DNA of 64,000 nt from Brachypodium distachyon. Lineage: Eukaryota; Streptophyta; Magnoliopsida; Poales; Poaceae. A program made the position numbers and the translations under genes. How positions within the stretch are numbered: position 1 is the stretch's first letter; every line of letters starts with the position of its first letter. The stretch is from positions 71,498,355 to 71,562,354 of the forward strand of contig NC_016131.3 in NCBI RefSeq assembly GCF_000005505.3, read 5' to 3'. The notes under the pieces were generated by a model that saw only the letters and a program-made list of their open reading frames with translations, had not been told where the DNA came from and did not search any database. Below are positions 22,960 to 33,561 of the stretch, in pieces.

Positions 22960-23719
22960 ACCATCAGGTGCTGTATTGTTACAAAAAAGAGAGAAGGGAC
23001 GCGTTCTGTGGATTGGAACCGAACCGTAGTGCTGTTTCGTTGTGAACCATCGACTAGCCTTCCCAGTTTTTAGCTATAATCACCAATGGTATCTGTACCA
23101 TTGCTTCATTTCTGTGGGATTTTGACAAGCATGTTATGTTATTCCTGGGACACCTTTCCTGTATTTAAGAGTGCATTTTTGAATAGTTCATCTGTTTCCT
23201 GCCTCGGCTTCCTTAGTTCATGTGCCATCTCTGTACAGTTGTGTCTACTGAACTGAAGTTGTTCGTATCTTGCGAACTGGAAACTGAAGGTTCTGTAATT
23301 TGAGAACTCTATTTTTAATCCTTATTGCTCTTGTCAGCGAAATCAATTGAAAATCTAGTTTGATAGGTATAAGCTCCAAATTCTGCCGAACAGGCCCTAG
23401 TATTTTGGTCCCAGTGTGCTTGCAAAAGCCACTTGACCTACAGATTTGTGAGCACATCCTGTCAGGTTCTTTCTAGAATGATCGTCGAAATTTGTAGGAT
23501 TTTAAGTTTTAACCCATGGGAATTTTTCTACTCCGTACGAAAGCCTTTTTGGATCCAAGGGATGACGAGACTTAGCAAAGCCGTCACATATTGCTAAATT
23601 TTGTGGACATCGAAAATCTCTTGTAAGGTCGATTGAAGAACTTACTTACTCCGTACTTGATTTTCCCCTAATCATTATTGTATAGCTGGCTGTTTGTCTT
23701 TGCATTATCACTATACCAT
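22960..23719. other. Alba 3' UTR and intergenic DNA
   Basis: T-rich sequence typical of a 3' UTR runs to about 23200. No gene is seen beyond it. Confidence 0.4.
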
Positions 23720-23898
23720 TACTCCCTATGTTCTAGAAATATAGGGTGCACGTTTCGCGAGATTTAACTTTGACTACAATTTGTTCGGATCTATATGAGC
23801 ACGGTGTGATACAAAATTGATATCATCGAGTTATTATTAAAAAAACTCTAGATTAGTACTAAATCAGAAGAGACACTTACTGTGATTCGGAGGGAATA
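23720..23898. mobile_element. Diverged Stowaway-like MITE
   Basis: TA-flanked element with ACTCCCTATGTTCTAGAAAT at the left and ATTCGGAGGGAATA at the right. The ends are only partly complementary, so this is an older or hybrid copy. It lies six bases from the next MITE. Confidence 0.5.
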
Positions 23899-23903
23899 TC
23901 AAT

Positions 23904-23996
23904 TACTCTCTCCGTCTCATATTAAGTGTATCTAGGCTTAAAAAGCGTCTAGATACATGTAATAGAAAAGTCATTTAATATGGGACGGAGTGAGTA
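23904..23996. mobile_element. Stowaway MITE
   Basis: TA-flanked 93-base element with ends CTCTCTCCGTCTCATATTAA and TTTAATATGGGACGGAGTGA. The interior GTCTAGATACATGTAATA is shared with MITEs at 1904, 25467 and 45404. Confidence 0.85.
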
Positions 23997-24800
23997 TATA
24001 TAACCAATCCATGTAAAGTGTGACAAATCAATTAAAGTTAAATTTTAGAAAACCCTACTTTACCCTATATTTTGGAACCCAGGAAGCAATTATGCTCCTT
24101 GGTAAAATCTTAGAATTAAAATCTGTTTCAGTCGCCTGGTTTTAAACAAAACCGGCCTGAAATCACCGGTTAAGATCTAAGGGTCGTCCCCACTATCCTA
24201 TCTTCCACGTGCTATCGTTAGATTAAGATCCGACAGTCAAATACGTCGACTGATCTCTAACTAACGAACATACCATTTCTGAATAGCAAAACCGTTAAAA
24301 AATATTCTTCCATCAACATCATCAGAGCACCGTCAAACCGCGGTAAAAGTGCACATGTTACCATATTTCAGTGGTTATTAAGTGAGACAAAAAGTAAAAG
24401 TAGTTCGAATTAAGGGCGGAAGCCCAATCTAGCCGTTCAGGGATCAGGAAAGTTGACTTGTCAAGTAAAAAAAAACCTGACCGGCCGTGAGAAGCTGAAA
24501 ACAGTCCAGTGCTGGCCGTCTCTCACGCACTGCCCTTGTTTCGCATCCCCCAAACTGAAACAACACGGTGGACGCCACGTATTCCGTCACGCAACAGGGA
24601 AGGAGGGGGGCTCGTTTCTGTTCCGGTGTCTATCTATCGGCCAGACACCACATGCACCGGCTACTACTGGACACGGCCCGATGAACATGCCCGAATAGGC
24701 TGGCTGCATCCAACGAGTCCACTGCTTCAGCCCGACCGAACCTGGACGGCTCCCCGTCCAGGTGCTCCGTTCCGTCGCCCAGATTCATCCGATCGGCCGG
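23997..24800. other. Intergenic and promoter-side DNA
   Basis: No coding potential is recognisable. The right part is GC-rich and precedes the TPR gene promoter. Confidence 0.35.
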
Positions 24801-24806
24801 CTGGCC

Positions 24807-24814
24807 TATATATT
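24807..24814 (+). promoter_or_regulatory. TATA box of the POLLENLESS3-like gene
   Basis: TATATATT lies about 195 bases before the chosen start codon. Confidence 0.5.
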
Positions 24815-25001
24815 ACAGCGACAGCTCGCCTTCGTTGTGCCTAGCCGGCGTACGGTATTGATGCCCCCCCACCAGTGAAGTGATCAAAATCGAGATTCGA
24901 GAAGTCAATCATTAGCTGAGCTAGCTACTGATTCATAGAAGGAAGTGATTCGAGGAGGTAATAGATAGCTTAGGCATGTGTTGGTGGAGATAGAGAGAAA
25001 G

Positions 25002-27226
25002 ATGGTTCAGGTGGGCATGGCTCAGCCGGCGAGCCCCGATGCGGCGGCGCACGTCGCGCACAAGATCCCCTCCGGCGACGGGCCGTATGCACGGGCCAAG
25101 CACTACCAGGTAAATCTAGGCTCGAATTCTGAATCGACATGCTTTTTGCTGGCTAGCTAGCTATACCTATGCATTTTCCGGCAGATGTGGGAAATGTGTG
25201 CATGGAGATGTCCGTAGAGTGGAATTGTATTATTCAGATAGTGTAGATTCTCTTGGTCTTGACATAGTGAGACGCTCATAGTTTAATTATTGTGCTATAT
25301 CTCTCGTATAGTATACAAAACATTTGGTTAATCAAAGTAAGATGGGTAGAAGAGATTACAGATGCATGCATCAAGTTAAACAGATTTAGTCAACGAATGT
25401 GCGGTTGTTTTAATGTCAGTTCCATCCCTGGTTGGTTAACCACAGCCCATCTTAGTAATCTCCGCATACTTCCTCCGTCCCATATCAAGTGACTCAAATT
25501 TGTCCAAATATGGATGTATCTATTACTAAAAAACGTCTAAATACATGTAATAAAAAGACAATTAATATGAGACGGAGGGAGTATATGCTAAGACGGATGC
25601 GGAGAGCCAGATTGCACACCTGGGGTTCGCTCTAGCATAGAAAGTAGAAACTACTCCCTCCGTTCCTAAATTCTCTTGTCGTTGTTTTAGTACATATTTA
25701 AACTAAAACAATGACAATAATTTATGAACGGAGGAAATAGTAGTTATATGATTTTTTGGGTATTTTAACAGCAAGAATTTATTTATATCGAGAATGAGAC
25801 GAAACAACGAGAAGGTTCCATTTTAAGGCCATCCACGCCACACCGCAGCTTACTTCCCTTTTCACTTGTGGCACCGAAGTCTACCACTGGAGCTAGAAAA
25901 TCCATGGATGCCTAATGCCAAGATTCCTAGTTCCGTTTGCATCAATAGGCACCGGGCAAAGTCAAAAAGACACATCAGAGCCCCACCTGCAAGTGAAGTT
26001 GGAGAGGAAGAGATCATTTATTTTACTCATGGGTCCCACCCTGAAGTTAGCACCGGATTTGTTTAGCAACAGAATATTACTGAACTTATATATAGGACCT
26101 ACGTGACGTGTAATGAAAAACTTAACTAAACTGAAAGATCGATGGCCTGCTAAGAGACACTAGCATTATCATGGAGTAGTAGTGAGTTATTAGTGACCGC
26201 ATGTTGTCATTTTTAAGCACGGACGCAGTCCATGTAATCATATACTCCTACATTGCTTTAATTAAATTCCATGCGAGATTGCAATTAACATATACAAACG
26301 TGGACGACAACGGGCACTAATTAATCTACAATTTCCTCCGCGGGCATGCAATGCATGCATCATCTCGCTCTTAAATAAACAAATTAACCAATATATGCAA
26401 ACTGAATCGATCTCAGCTGGTGGAGAAGGACCTGGACGCGTCGATCGTGTGGTTCTGGAAGGCGATCGAGACAGGGGACAAAGTGGACAGCGCGCTCAAG
26501 GACATGGCCGTGGTGATGAAGCAGCGCGGGTACCTGAAGGACGCCATAGACGCCATCAAGTCGCTCCGGCACCTCTGCAACCCGAGCCGGCAATCGCAGG
26601 AGTCGCTGGACAACATCCTGCTGGACCTCTACAAGGCCAGCGGCCGCACGAGGGAGGAGATCGACCTGCTCAAACAAAAGCTCCGGCGCATCTTCCACGG
26701 CGAAGCATTCCCCCGTGGTAAATCCACGAAGCGGGCTCGCTCGCACGGGCGGAAGATCCACGTGTCCGTGAAGCAGGAGACGTCCAGGGTGCTGGGCAAC
26801 CTGGCCTGGGCGTACATGCAGGAGCGCAACTTCATGGCGGCGGAGGCGGTTTACCGGAAGGCGCAGATGGTGGATCCCGACGCGAACAAGGCGTGTAACC
26901 TGGCGCTTTGCCTTGTGGAGCAAAGGAGGATGGGGGATGCGGAGAAGGTGCTCGATGGCGTGCTCTCGGGAGTGTATGTGGAGCAGATTGGAGGAGGGGA
27001 GAAGGCTGTGAGGAAGGCGGAGGAGCTGATGGAGCGGATCAGGGCTGGTAAGGGAGGTGACGGGGTGGAAGAAGATCAGGAGGATGGCGTTGAGGCGGAT
27101 GAGATGGCGGAGCTGCTGGACGTGGTGGTGAAGGAGTGGGCGAGGCCGTATAGGCGGAGTGACCGGAGGCTGCCCGTGTTTGAAGAGATCACTCCGTTTT
27201 GCGGCAGGGGGCAGATCGCTTGCTAG
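25002..27226 (+). CDS. POLLENLESS3/MS5/SDI1-family TPR protein
   Basis: Two exons, 25002-25109 and 26417-27226, join in phase to give 305 residues. Exon 1 ends in IPSGDGPYARAKHYQ and exon 2 opens with LVEKDLDASIVWFWKAI, the conserved start of this plant family. TPR-like helices follow: DSALKDMAVVMKQRGYLKDA, SQESLDNILLDLYKASGR, then after the RARSHGRK linker, RVLGNLAWAYMQERNFMAAE and NKACNLALCLVEQRRMGDAE. The C-terminus RRLPVFEEITPF matches POLLENLESS3-like members. Family members act in male meiosis (MS5) or repress glucosinolate and sulfur metabolism (SDI1); which role applies is unknown. An in-frame ATG at 24978 could add eight residues. The 1.3 kb intron holds two MITEs. Confidence 0.9.
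25467..25583. mobile_element. Stowaway MITE in the TPR gene intron
   Basis: TA-flanked 117-base element with ends CTTCCTCCGTCCCATATCAA and TTAATATGAGACGGAGGGAG. The interior ACGTCTAAATACATGTAAT is typical of Pooideae Stowaways. Confidence 0.85.
25652..25742. mobile_element. Second Stowaway MITE in the same intron
   Basis: Starts CTCCCTCCGTTCCTAAATTC and ends TTTATGAACGGAGGAAATAG. The interior has complementary arms GTTGTTTTAGT and ACTAAAACAAT, so it is a hairpin throughout. Confidence 0.8.
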
Positions 27227-28395
27227 ATTAGAAGCTTTTGATCGAAGCAAGGGAAGCTCAGTAGGAGCGCTGTGTTGTGTGGAGTTGCATTGCATGGGAG
27301 CATGTATATAGTGGAGGGTGAGTTTCTGTCGATGTGGACGTGTGTATGTGTTGCGTGTGTAGTTGCGTTCTTTGTTTTATGTGTGCGCGCGTCTGTGTGG
27401 AGTTGTAGCATGTGTACAGGGGTTTTTAGTTGATATATGTGGAGTACATATGTACATACTACATATACATGGTGCAGCAAGCGCAAGTTGCAATACTGTT
27501 TGCTGTAAGCTGGAGTGCTGGACATATACATTTGTTGCATGTTTGGAACACAAGGGTTTTGGCAGCAATTTTGCAGGAAATTAAAAGTGTTCATCGATCC
27601 TGTAAAACTTCCGCCTTGCAAATCGAGCCCCGTGGTGTCCGGATCAATAGCTCTCGCAAACATGTTTGTTCACAAAATTGCCGAATTCATAATGAAGGGG
27701 AGTTAATCTGATACTCCTTATACCACTTACATGCTCAAATCTCAAAGAGATGTATACGCTGAGATTCTTTAGTCCAGCTGGATCAAGATTCACAATAACA
27801 TGTCCTTACTCCTACAAAAGACTAAACTGATGGCGGCGGTTCATCACCTTGACTGCATCATTTTTTTGAATGACTTGTTCATTTGGCACATCAAGTTAGC
27901 TAGTTTTTTAGTCCGTAGCGATGTACGGGTTATGCTAGTCCCATGAAGAAATTAGATGCTTAAAAGCAGTTCAAGAGCCATCAACACAGAAGCAAAGGGT
28001 ATGGAGACCAGATCTCTGCACAGAACTGCACCAAATGTACCTCATCTGAATTATACAGAGTATGATACTAGCATTGCAATGTAGAATAAATACTGGGACG
28101 TTGGCTCTGTTATATATTGCGAGCCTTTGGGTCTAGATATATATAACTACTAAACAATGTGGTAAGCGACAATGACAACATCAAACTGACGGATTCTATC
28201 ATCAAGCGATGCACCTTCTATGTGGTTTTCTTAGAAACAACGCTCTCTAGGTATGGTGTAGCAGCATGCCATCCCCTCCTTATTTCCTTTCCCGTGTTCC
28301 TTTCCTTTTCTTCAGCAATGCAACGTCAAACTGAAGGCTATAATCAGTACGGAGTAGTTTAGACAGTGAGGTGAGCCGTGCACTCTCCAGCCACC
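27227..28395. other. 3' UTRs and intergenic DNA between convergent genes
   Basis: The TPR gene (plus) and the VAMP gene (minus) point at each other across this 1.2 kb. A GT/GC-rich patch lies at 27330-27410. No gene is seen. Confidence 0.45.
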
Positions 28396-30849
28396 TCACC
28401 AGCATCTGATGTCATTGCAAACCGTCAAGACGATGAGGAGGATCAGCGCGACGACGATGCCGAAAACGATGAGCTTTATCTTCATGTTCTCCCACCACAT
28501 CTTCTGCCGTATCTTTGTTCCTTGCTTCTTGAAATCTTGTGCCTGCAGACGAGGGAACGTATGTCACAAGCACACATGATGGTCAGAAGGAAAAGAAAGA
28601 TTGAAGCCGAGGCAAGAGTAAACTTATAATACCTGCGAACGGAGATCCTCTGTCTTGTCGACAAGTAGTTCGATTTTCTCACCACGATCTAGCACCTGAC
28701 GTACCGAGTTAATTGTTAGGAAAAACAAGCATCTCTGAATACCCCCATAATAGGGCTTAGCATGAAAAAGTAGAATAGACGACGGGCCGTGCACCTTTTC
28801 GATGTTTTGCATCATGACTCCCTTCACCTCTGAGACTTGAGCCTTCACTTTTGCAAGTTTATCAATCTCCTCAGGGTGCTGGTCACAGTACCTCAAGTGT
28901 TCTTTAAGTTTAGGCCTGGAAAAAGAAGACATCCATTGTAGTAGTGGTAATTCATGTCGAGTAGCTAGCTTCTGATTATAGTAGTAATTCAGGTGTCCAA
29001 ATTTCAAATAGAGACACATGGGTTGAGAGACTTGCTGGAATTTGGAAACACAAAGATATTAAGGAAAGTACCCATATTCTCTCTTGAGGCCGTTGGCAGA
29101 AGCAGTTTTGGCTTTTCCTCCGCTGTATTTCTTGGTGAAATCTTCTTTAACCCTCTCGATGAAGCCGATCGGAAGCTGCCTACCAGCAGCCTCAGTAGCA
29201 ACAACACAATATGCTGAAAATAAAATGCCATGTCACATAAAAACTAATTGAACCTGAATTAATCGTACATAACTGTCCTAGTGTCCTACACTATCACAAT
29301 TCTATCTCTACTGAACAATGAAGCCAGAAAACAAGAATGTAGCAAGTAATGAAGAGTGAGATAAAGTTGCTTTTGAATTATGTTCTACTAGCAAACTAAG
29401 ATAATTCAAGTATGCCAATGTGTCAGAGCACAATGGACATAACAGTGAACAGTGACAAAGTTAGGGCCATGGTTGGCGACGATTGATACAATATCGAAAT
29501 GAGATAAACAGCCGCATCATCCAAACATGCGATCTATCCATCAAAGCAGACAAATCAAATGAAACATAGCAGGATGTGAATATATACGATCGGGAAAAAT
29601 ATGAATGCTATATAAAACGGAATGGAAGATAATGGGAGTTGAAACAGAACCATAGGGGAAACATGGAAGGATCATTATCTGGTCCATACACATATATACT
29701 CCCTCCGTCCAACAAAGATGTCTCAAGTTTGTCAAAATTTGGATGTATCTAGACATGAGTTAGTGTATAGATGCATTCAAACTTAATCAAAGTTGAGACA
29801 TCTTTTGTTGGACGGAGGGAGTATTAGGATGCAAACTATTTTTCTGGGTAGAGACTCCATGGAATGGTCAATTACTCCATGCATTCTCAGCAAATGAGGT
29901 GATGGATACCCAGGAGGAATCGGGTAACACTTTAATTAATTAATAAGGGCATGCTCCATTGTGCTTTGACGCATTAAAGTACTTGGATAATCATCGTAGC
30001 CTTTCCTATGGTTCCCTAGTATATGTAGGAAACCATCTGCTCAACCAAGCATGAAAACCACATTCATCAAATAAAATGGATCAAGGAAGTCCGATATCAC
30101 GTTTCCATCACCTGCTGTGCATACCAATCTAACAAGAACAAAAATCCTCGTATACAGAACAAAAAAATAATACTTGTATCATATATTGCTTCCTTCCGAT
30201 TCCGATTTCATTCAAAATTATGCACCAAAAACTTAGATTCGTCTAGATACTGACCAGATAATTCAGTTATTAGCAAGCAATTAAGCATTAAATGGATAAA
30301 ATTCTAGTGTTCATGCTCCACTGCCAATCACCATACCGGGAACCCAAAATCCACCTCTGCCATGCCAAAATGATGGGAAATCGGAATAAGCTAGGAATTG
30401 AGGAGACAGTAACATGAGAAACGTGTTCATCCATAGCATTCGAAAAAGAATGGTAGGCATGCATTACTGAAGAAATTTAACTGGAAAAAGTCTGCAATCA
30501 AGCCGGCGGCAGACCGCCCAACGCAACCCTGATCCCAGACAGACAAACATACACACTGACTCCAAAATGCACGAATCAATGACGCAAGCATATTACTCAC
30601 GCCAAATTTGCGGAACGCTATATATGAGCGGAATGGGAGGGCATGATTACTGAATCCGTCGTGGATGTGGTAGTTGAAGGTGTGCCCATCGCAGTTGATC
30701 GAGTGGCGATTGTTGGATGGCGGCAGCTTCTGCAGGCACTGCGTGCCGACGGAGGCGAAGTTGCCGGAGACCTCGGCGTGGTCGGCCAGCACCACCGTGC
30801 CGCGCGCCACGAAGCTGTACACCAGCTTCTTCGGAGGAGCAGGCGCCAT
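28396..30849 (-). CDS. VAMP72-type R-SNARE (vesicle-associated membrane protein)
   Basis: Five exons on the minus strand, 30849-30651, 29213-29072, 28915-28795, 28695-28633 and 28542-28396, join in phase to give 223 residues, the family's normal length. Residues 1-115 are a longin domain ([20 protein letters not shown], then [20 protein letters not shown]). Residues 128-188 are the R-SNARE helix ([20 protein letters not shown], then [16 protein letters not shown]), with the zero-layer arginine at about 158. Residues 196-216 are a C-terminal membrane anchor ([19 protein letters not shown]), followed by a short lumenal tail. VAMP721/722-like proteins drive exocytosis to the plasma membrane and cell plate in complexes with SYP1 and SNAP33-type partners. 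Intron 1 is 1.4 kb and holds a MITE. Confidence 0.95.
29697..29823. mobile_element. Stowaway MITE in VAMP intron 1
   Basis: TA-flanked 127-base element with near-perfect terminal repeats: CTCCCTCCGTCCAACAAAGA and the complementary TCTTTTGTTGGACGGAGGGAG arm, which differs by one base. It is a young-looking copy. Confidence 0.9.
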
Positions 30850-30852
30850 CTA

Positions 30853-32548
30853 TGGATCGCGCGCTCGCTCCAACCGCCGGCGCCTAGACGTACGGGAGAG
30901 GGGAGGAGGAGGAGGACTGGACGGAAGGCGTCGGGGGCGGTGGTGGGAGGAGCTAGCGCGTGGAGGGAGGCGGTGGGAGCGGGAGCGTTAGGGGAGCGAG
31001 AGATCGGAGGGGTGCCGCGGAATTGTGGTGGCTGCGGGGTAAGGATGCTAAATTTAGATTTCTGGATTTTTTGTTTTTGAAAAAAATATATGTTTGATTT
31101 TCTTACACCGTCCACATCCACGGTGTGTAAAAACACTCACATGCACAATATATTTGATCATTTTTGTCTTGTAAAAAAAGACTGGTGGAAATTAATTTCT
31201 GAAATCTTTTTCTTACAGGATTCTTTTTAAAGAATAACGTATCATCAACCTGTATATCAATCGAAACACGCCACCGTTCAACTTATGGCATGCTTCATTA
31301 TATCATGATATTTTTGTTGGTGCTTGTGGCATAACATGATGTATGTTACAAACTTTTAGCGAGGATGGCGTGAAGCATCTTAGAGCGACTCAGACGTGCC
31401 CCATGTCGCAATCCATCGCGAGTGACGTGTGACAGCCAGTCGCATGACACGTAGCCCAACGAGCAACAAGACGTGGGTGCATGAGCCCATGCATTGGAAT
31501 CTTGTATAAATATGTTTGACAAATTTAAGATGTACGGAGGTGAAATAAACTCAAATACAAATCGCAGGAGGGAATATCTAGTGCTACCATGATTTAGAGT
31601 GATAACGTGCTATTATGCTCCTAAATCAGGACAACAGACCTAAAATTTGTGATTTTCTATAAGAACGAATTGCTCTAAGTTACATATATAATCCTACAAA
31701 AAAATTGATTCAAACGCAAGGAATAAAAAAAAACTTTGGACATGAACAACAGCAGGAAGAACACAACATAATTCGAAATCGGTACTCTTCACAGCTATAT
31801 TGGTTTTCCCCGTTCCTTGGTGTAAATGAATTTGAATATAAAATCTTATATGATGGTAAATATATTTTGCAGCAAACCATTCAATTTTTGTAATGAAATT
31901 CATAATTTCTTTTTGTAGTGTGGTGCATGCACTCTCTCTGACCACACTGATGCACCCAAGCGCGCCGCTTCTCCAAGTCCCAACTCACACCCCCTTTTAC
32001 TGGGAGAAAAAAATGCTTTCCCTTTTTGTTGGAAATATGATATATAGACAACCATGTGATTGATGATGACATTTCTTTATGTACTCATGAGCTATAATGT
32101 CCTTGAACATCATCACCGGTATAATACCGACAAGTACATGACTTTTTTGTGAGACTGTACATGATTGTTCTAATTGTCCCTAGTCGTTAAGGATATGAGG
32201 CACATATCCTTGACTAGTATATGATTCAGCTGATGCATATGACACCAATAAGTTATTGGGCATTTTCGGTCTACACCAATTGTGAGAGGGGGATGAGATC
32301 AATGATTGAGATGGAGTCAATATTTATGTTGACTAAGATGGCAATGACAATTGACGAAGGTGCTCCCCGCGAATAGGAAGAGTCGACGGTGACGTATTTC
32401 CCCAAGTGGAGCCAGCGAAGACAACTGAATTTGTCCCTCTCGGAGAAGGAGAGGAGCTCTGTTGCACTGCCACCTCCGAAAAATACTATCACCCCAAGCT
32501 ATTAGCAAATGTGGTGTGTCATGGTTATCGTGTAGGCATTCTGCAAGA
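30853..32548. other. VAMP upstream region and intergenic DNA
   Basis: A GC-rich, purine-rich segment to about 31020 is the probable VAMP promoter and 5' UTR. Beyond it the DNA is AT-rich with only short open frames and no recognised product. Confidence 0.4.
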
Positions 32549-32550
32549 TG

Positions 32551-32646
32551 CTATTGAATAACATACGTACCAGTTATGATTCTCGATCAGAATATGGCCT
32601 ATTGAATAGCATACATACCGGTTATGATTCTCGATCAGGATATCAA
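32551..32646. repeat. 48-base tandem duplication
   Basis: Two head-to-tail copies starting CTATTGAATAACATACGTAC (32551) and CTATTGAATAGCATACATAC (32599) differ by a few bases. They stay in frame in an 84-codon open reading frame with no recognisable product. Confidence 0.85.
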
Positions 32647-32649
32647 CCA

Positions 32650-33561
32650 ACTAGGGGATATTTTGTAAATGCTACTAGTGTGGTTATTGGGGATGTCATC
32701 TTGACTCCAACCATTCAAACTTATATATCCTTGCTCTCATCGCTTTATTTTAACGGAAAATGTACTTTAGAAATTGTATGCTGCAAATTATGGTTTGCAT
32801 AAGATAGATGATTTTGTTGATGTTATGAATGAATTGTGTGCAAATTTCATGACAGCACCGTTTCCAATGAAACCTCGAATGGTTCCTTCCACGTCCATGC
32901 CTATGACCGGTGCACCATATTTTTTGAGTGCCAACTTTTTTGAGGTTATTTGAAGTGATTTAGTCAGAGTTGACCGGACCTATAAAATTCCCTTGCATGA
33001 GAGATAGGTAGTCACAATAATAAAACTTTTATCACAAAGTTTTCTCTTAAACTATGAGTACTAATATTTATGGTTTTATCGACAGTCCCCTGATTAGGAT
33101 CTCGACAGACCTGCTCAACCGGGCAGCAACAAGACTCGGGGTCCGAACGAGCTGTTAAAAAAAAAGCATATACAGCGTAGTCATCCTTAGGTTCGAAATC
33201 CTGCTTGATTGGGACTTGGGAGAAGTAACCCTCTAATTTCTCGACGAAAATTTGAGAAAATTGGCCAGCGGCTCATGAGTGACACGGTGGAGACGGCTTC
33301 GCGATCGGCAAGGAAGAGAAGGCAGCGGGGGCACACTTCACACTCACTCCGACGCACCGTCGCGTCGCGTACGGCTTCCCATCTGCCCCCGTTTCCGATC
33401 CGCATCCCCATCATCCCCTCCGGCTCGTGTTAGGTGGTAGCCCCACAGAAACAGAGGGAGAGGAAAAGAAATTTGTTGTTCTTTCTTATTCTCATTTCTC
33501 TTTGTTATACATATATGCCCCGCATCCCCGCACGCCGCTTCGCCCAAATCTCATTCCCCCG
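32650..33561. other. Intergenic DNA and 5' leader of the ubiquitin-hydrolase gene
   Basis: No coding region is recognised to about 33180. The last 300 bases probably hold the promoter and 5' UTR. The open frame continues upstream of the chosen start to 33427, but that part is low-complexity and unlike the family. Confidence 0.4.

Noticed and set aside
26384..27295. 303-codon minus-strand frame
   Set aside because: Antisense of POLLENLESS3-like exon 2, which has strong TPR-family words on the plus strand.
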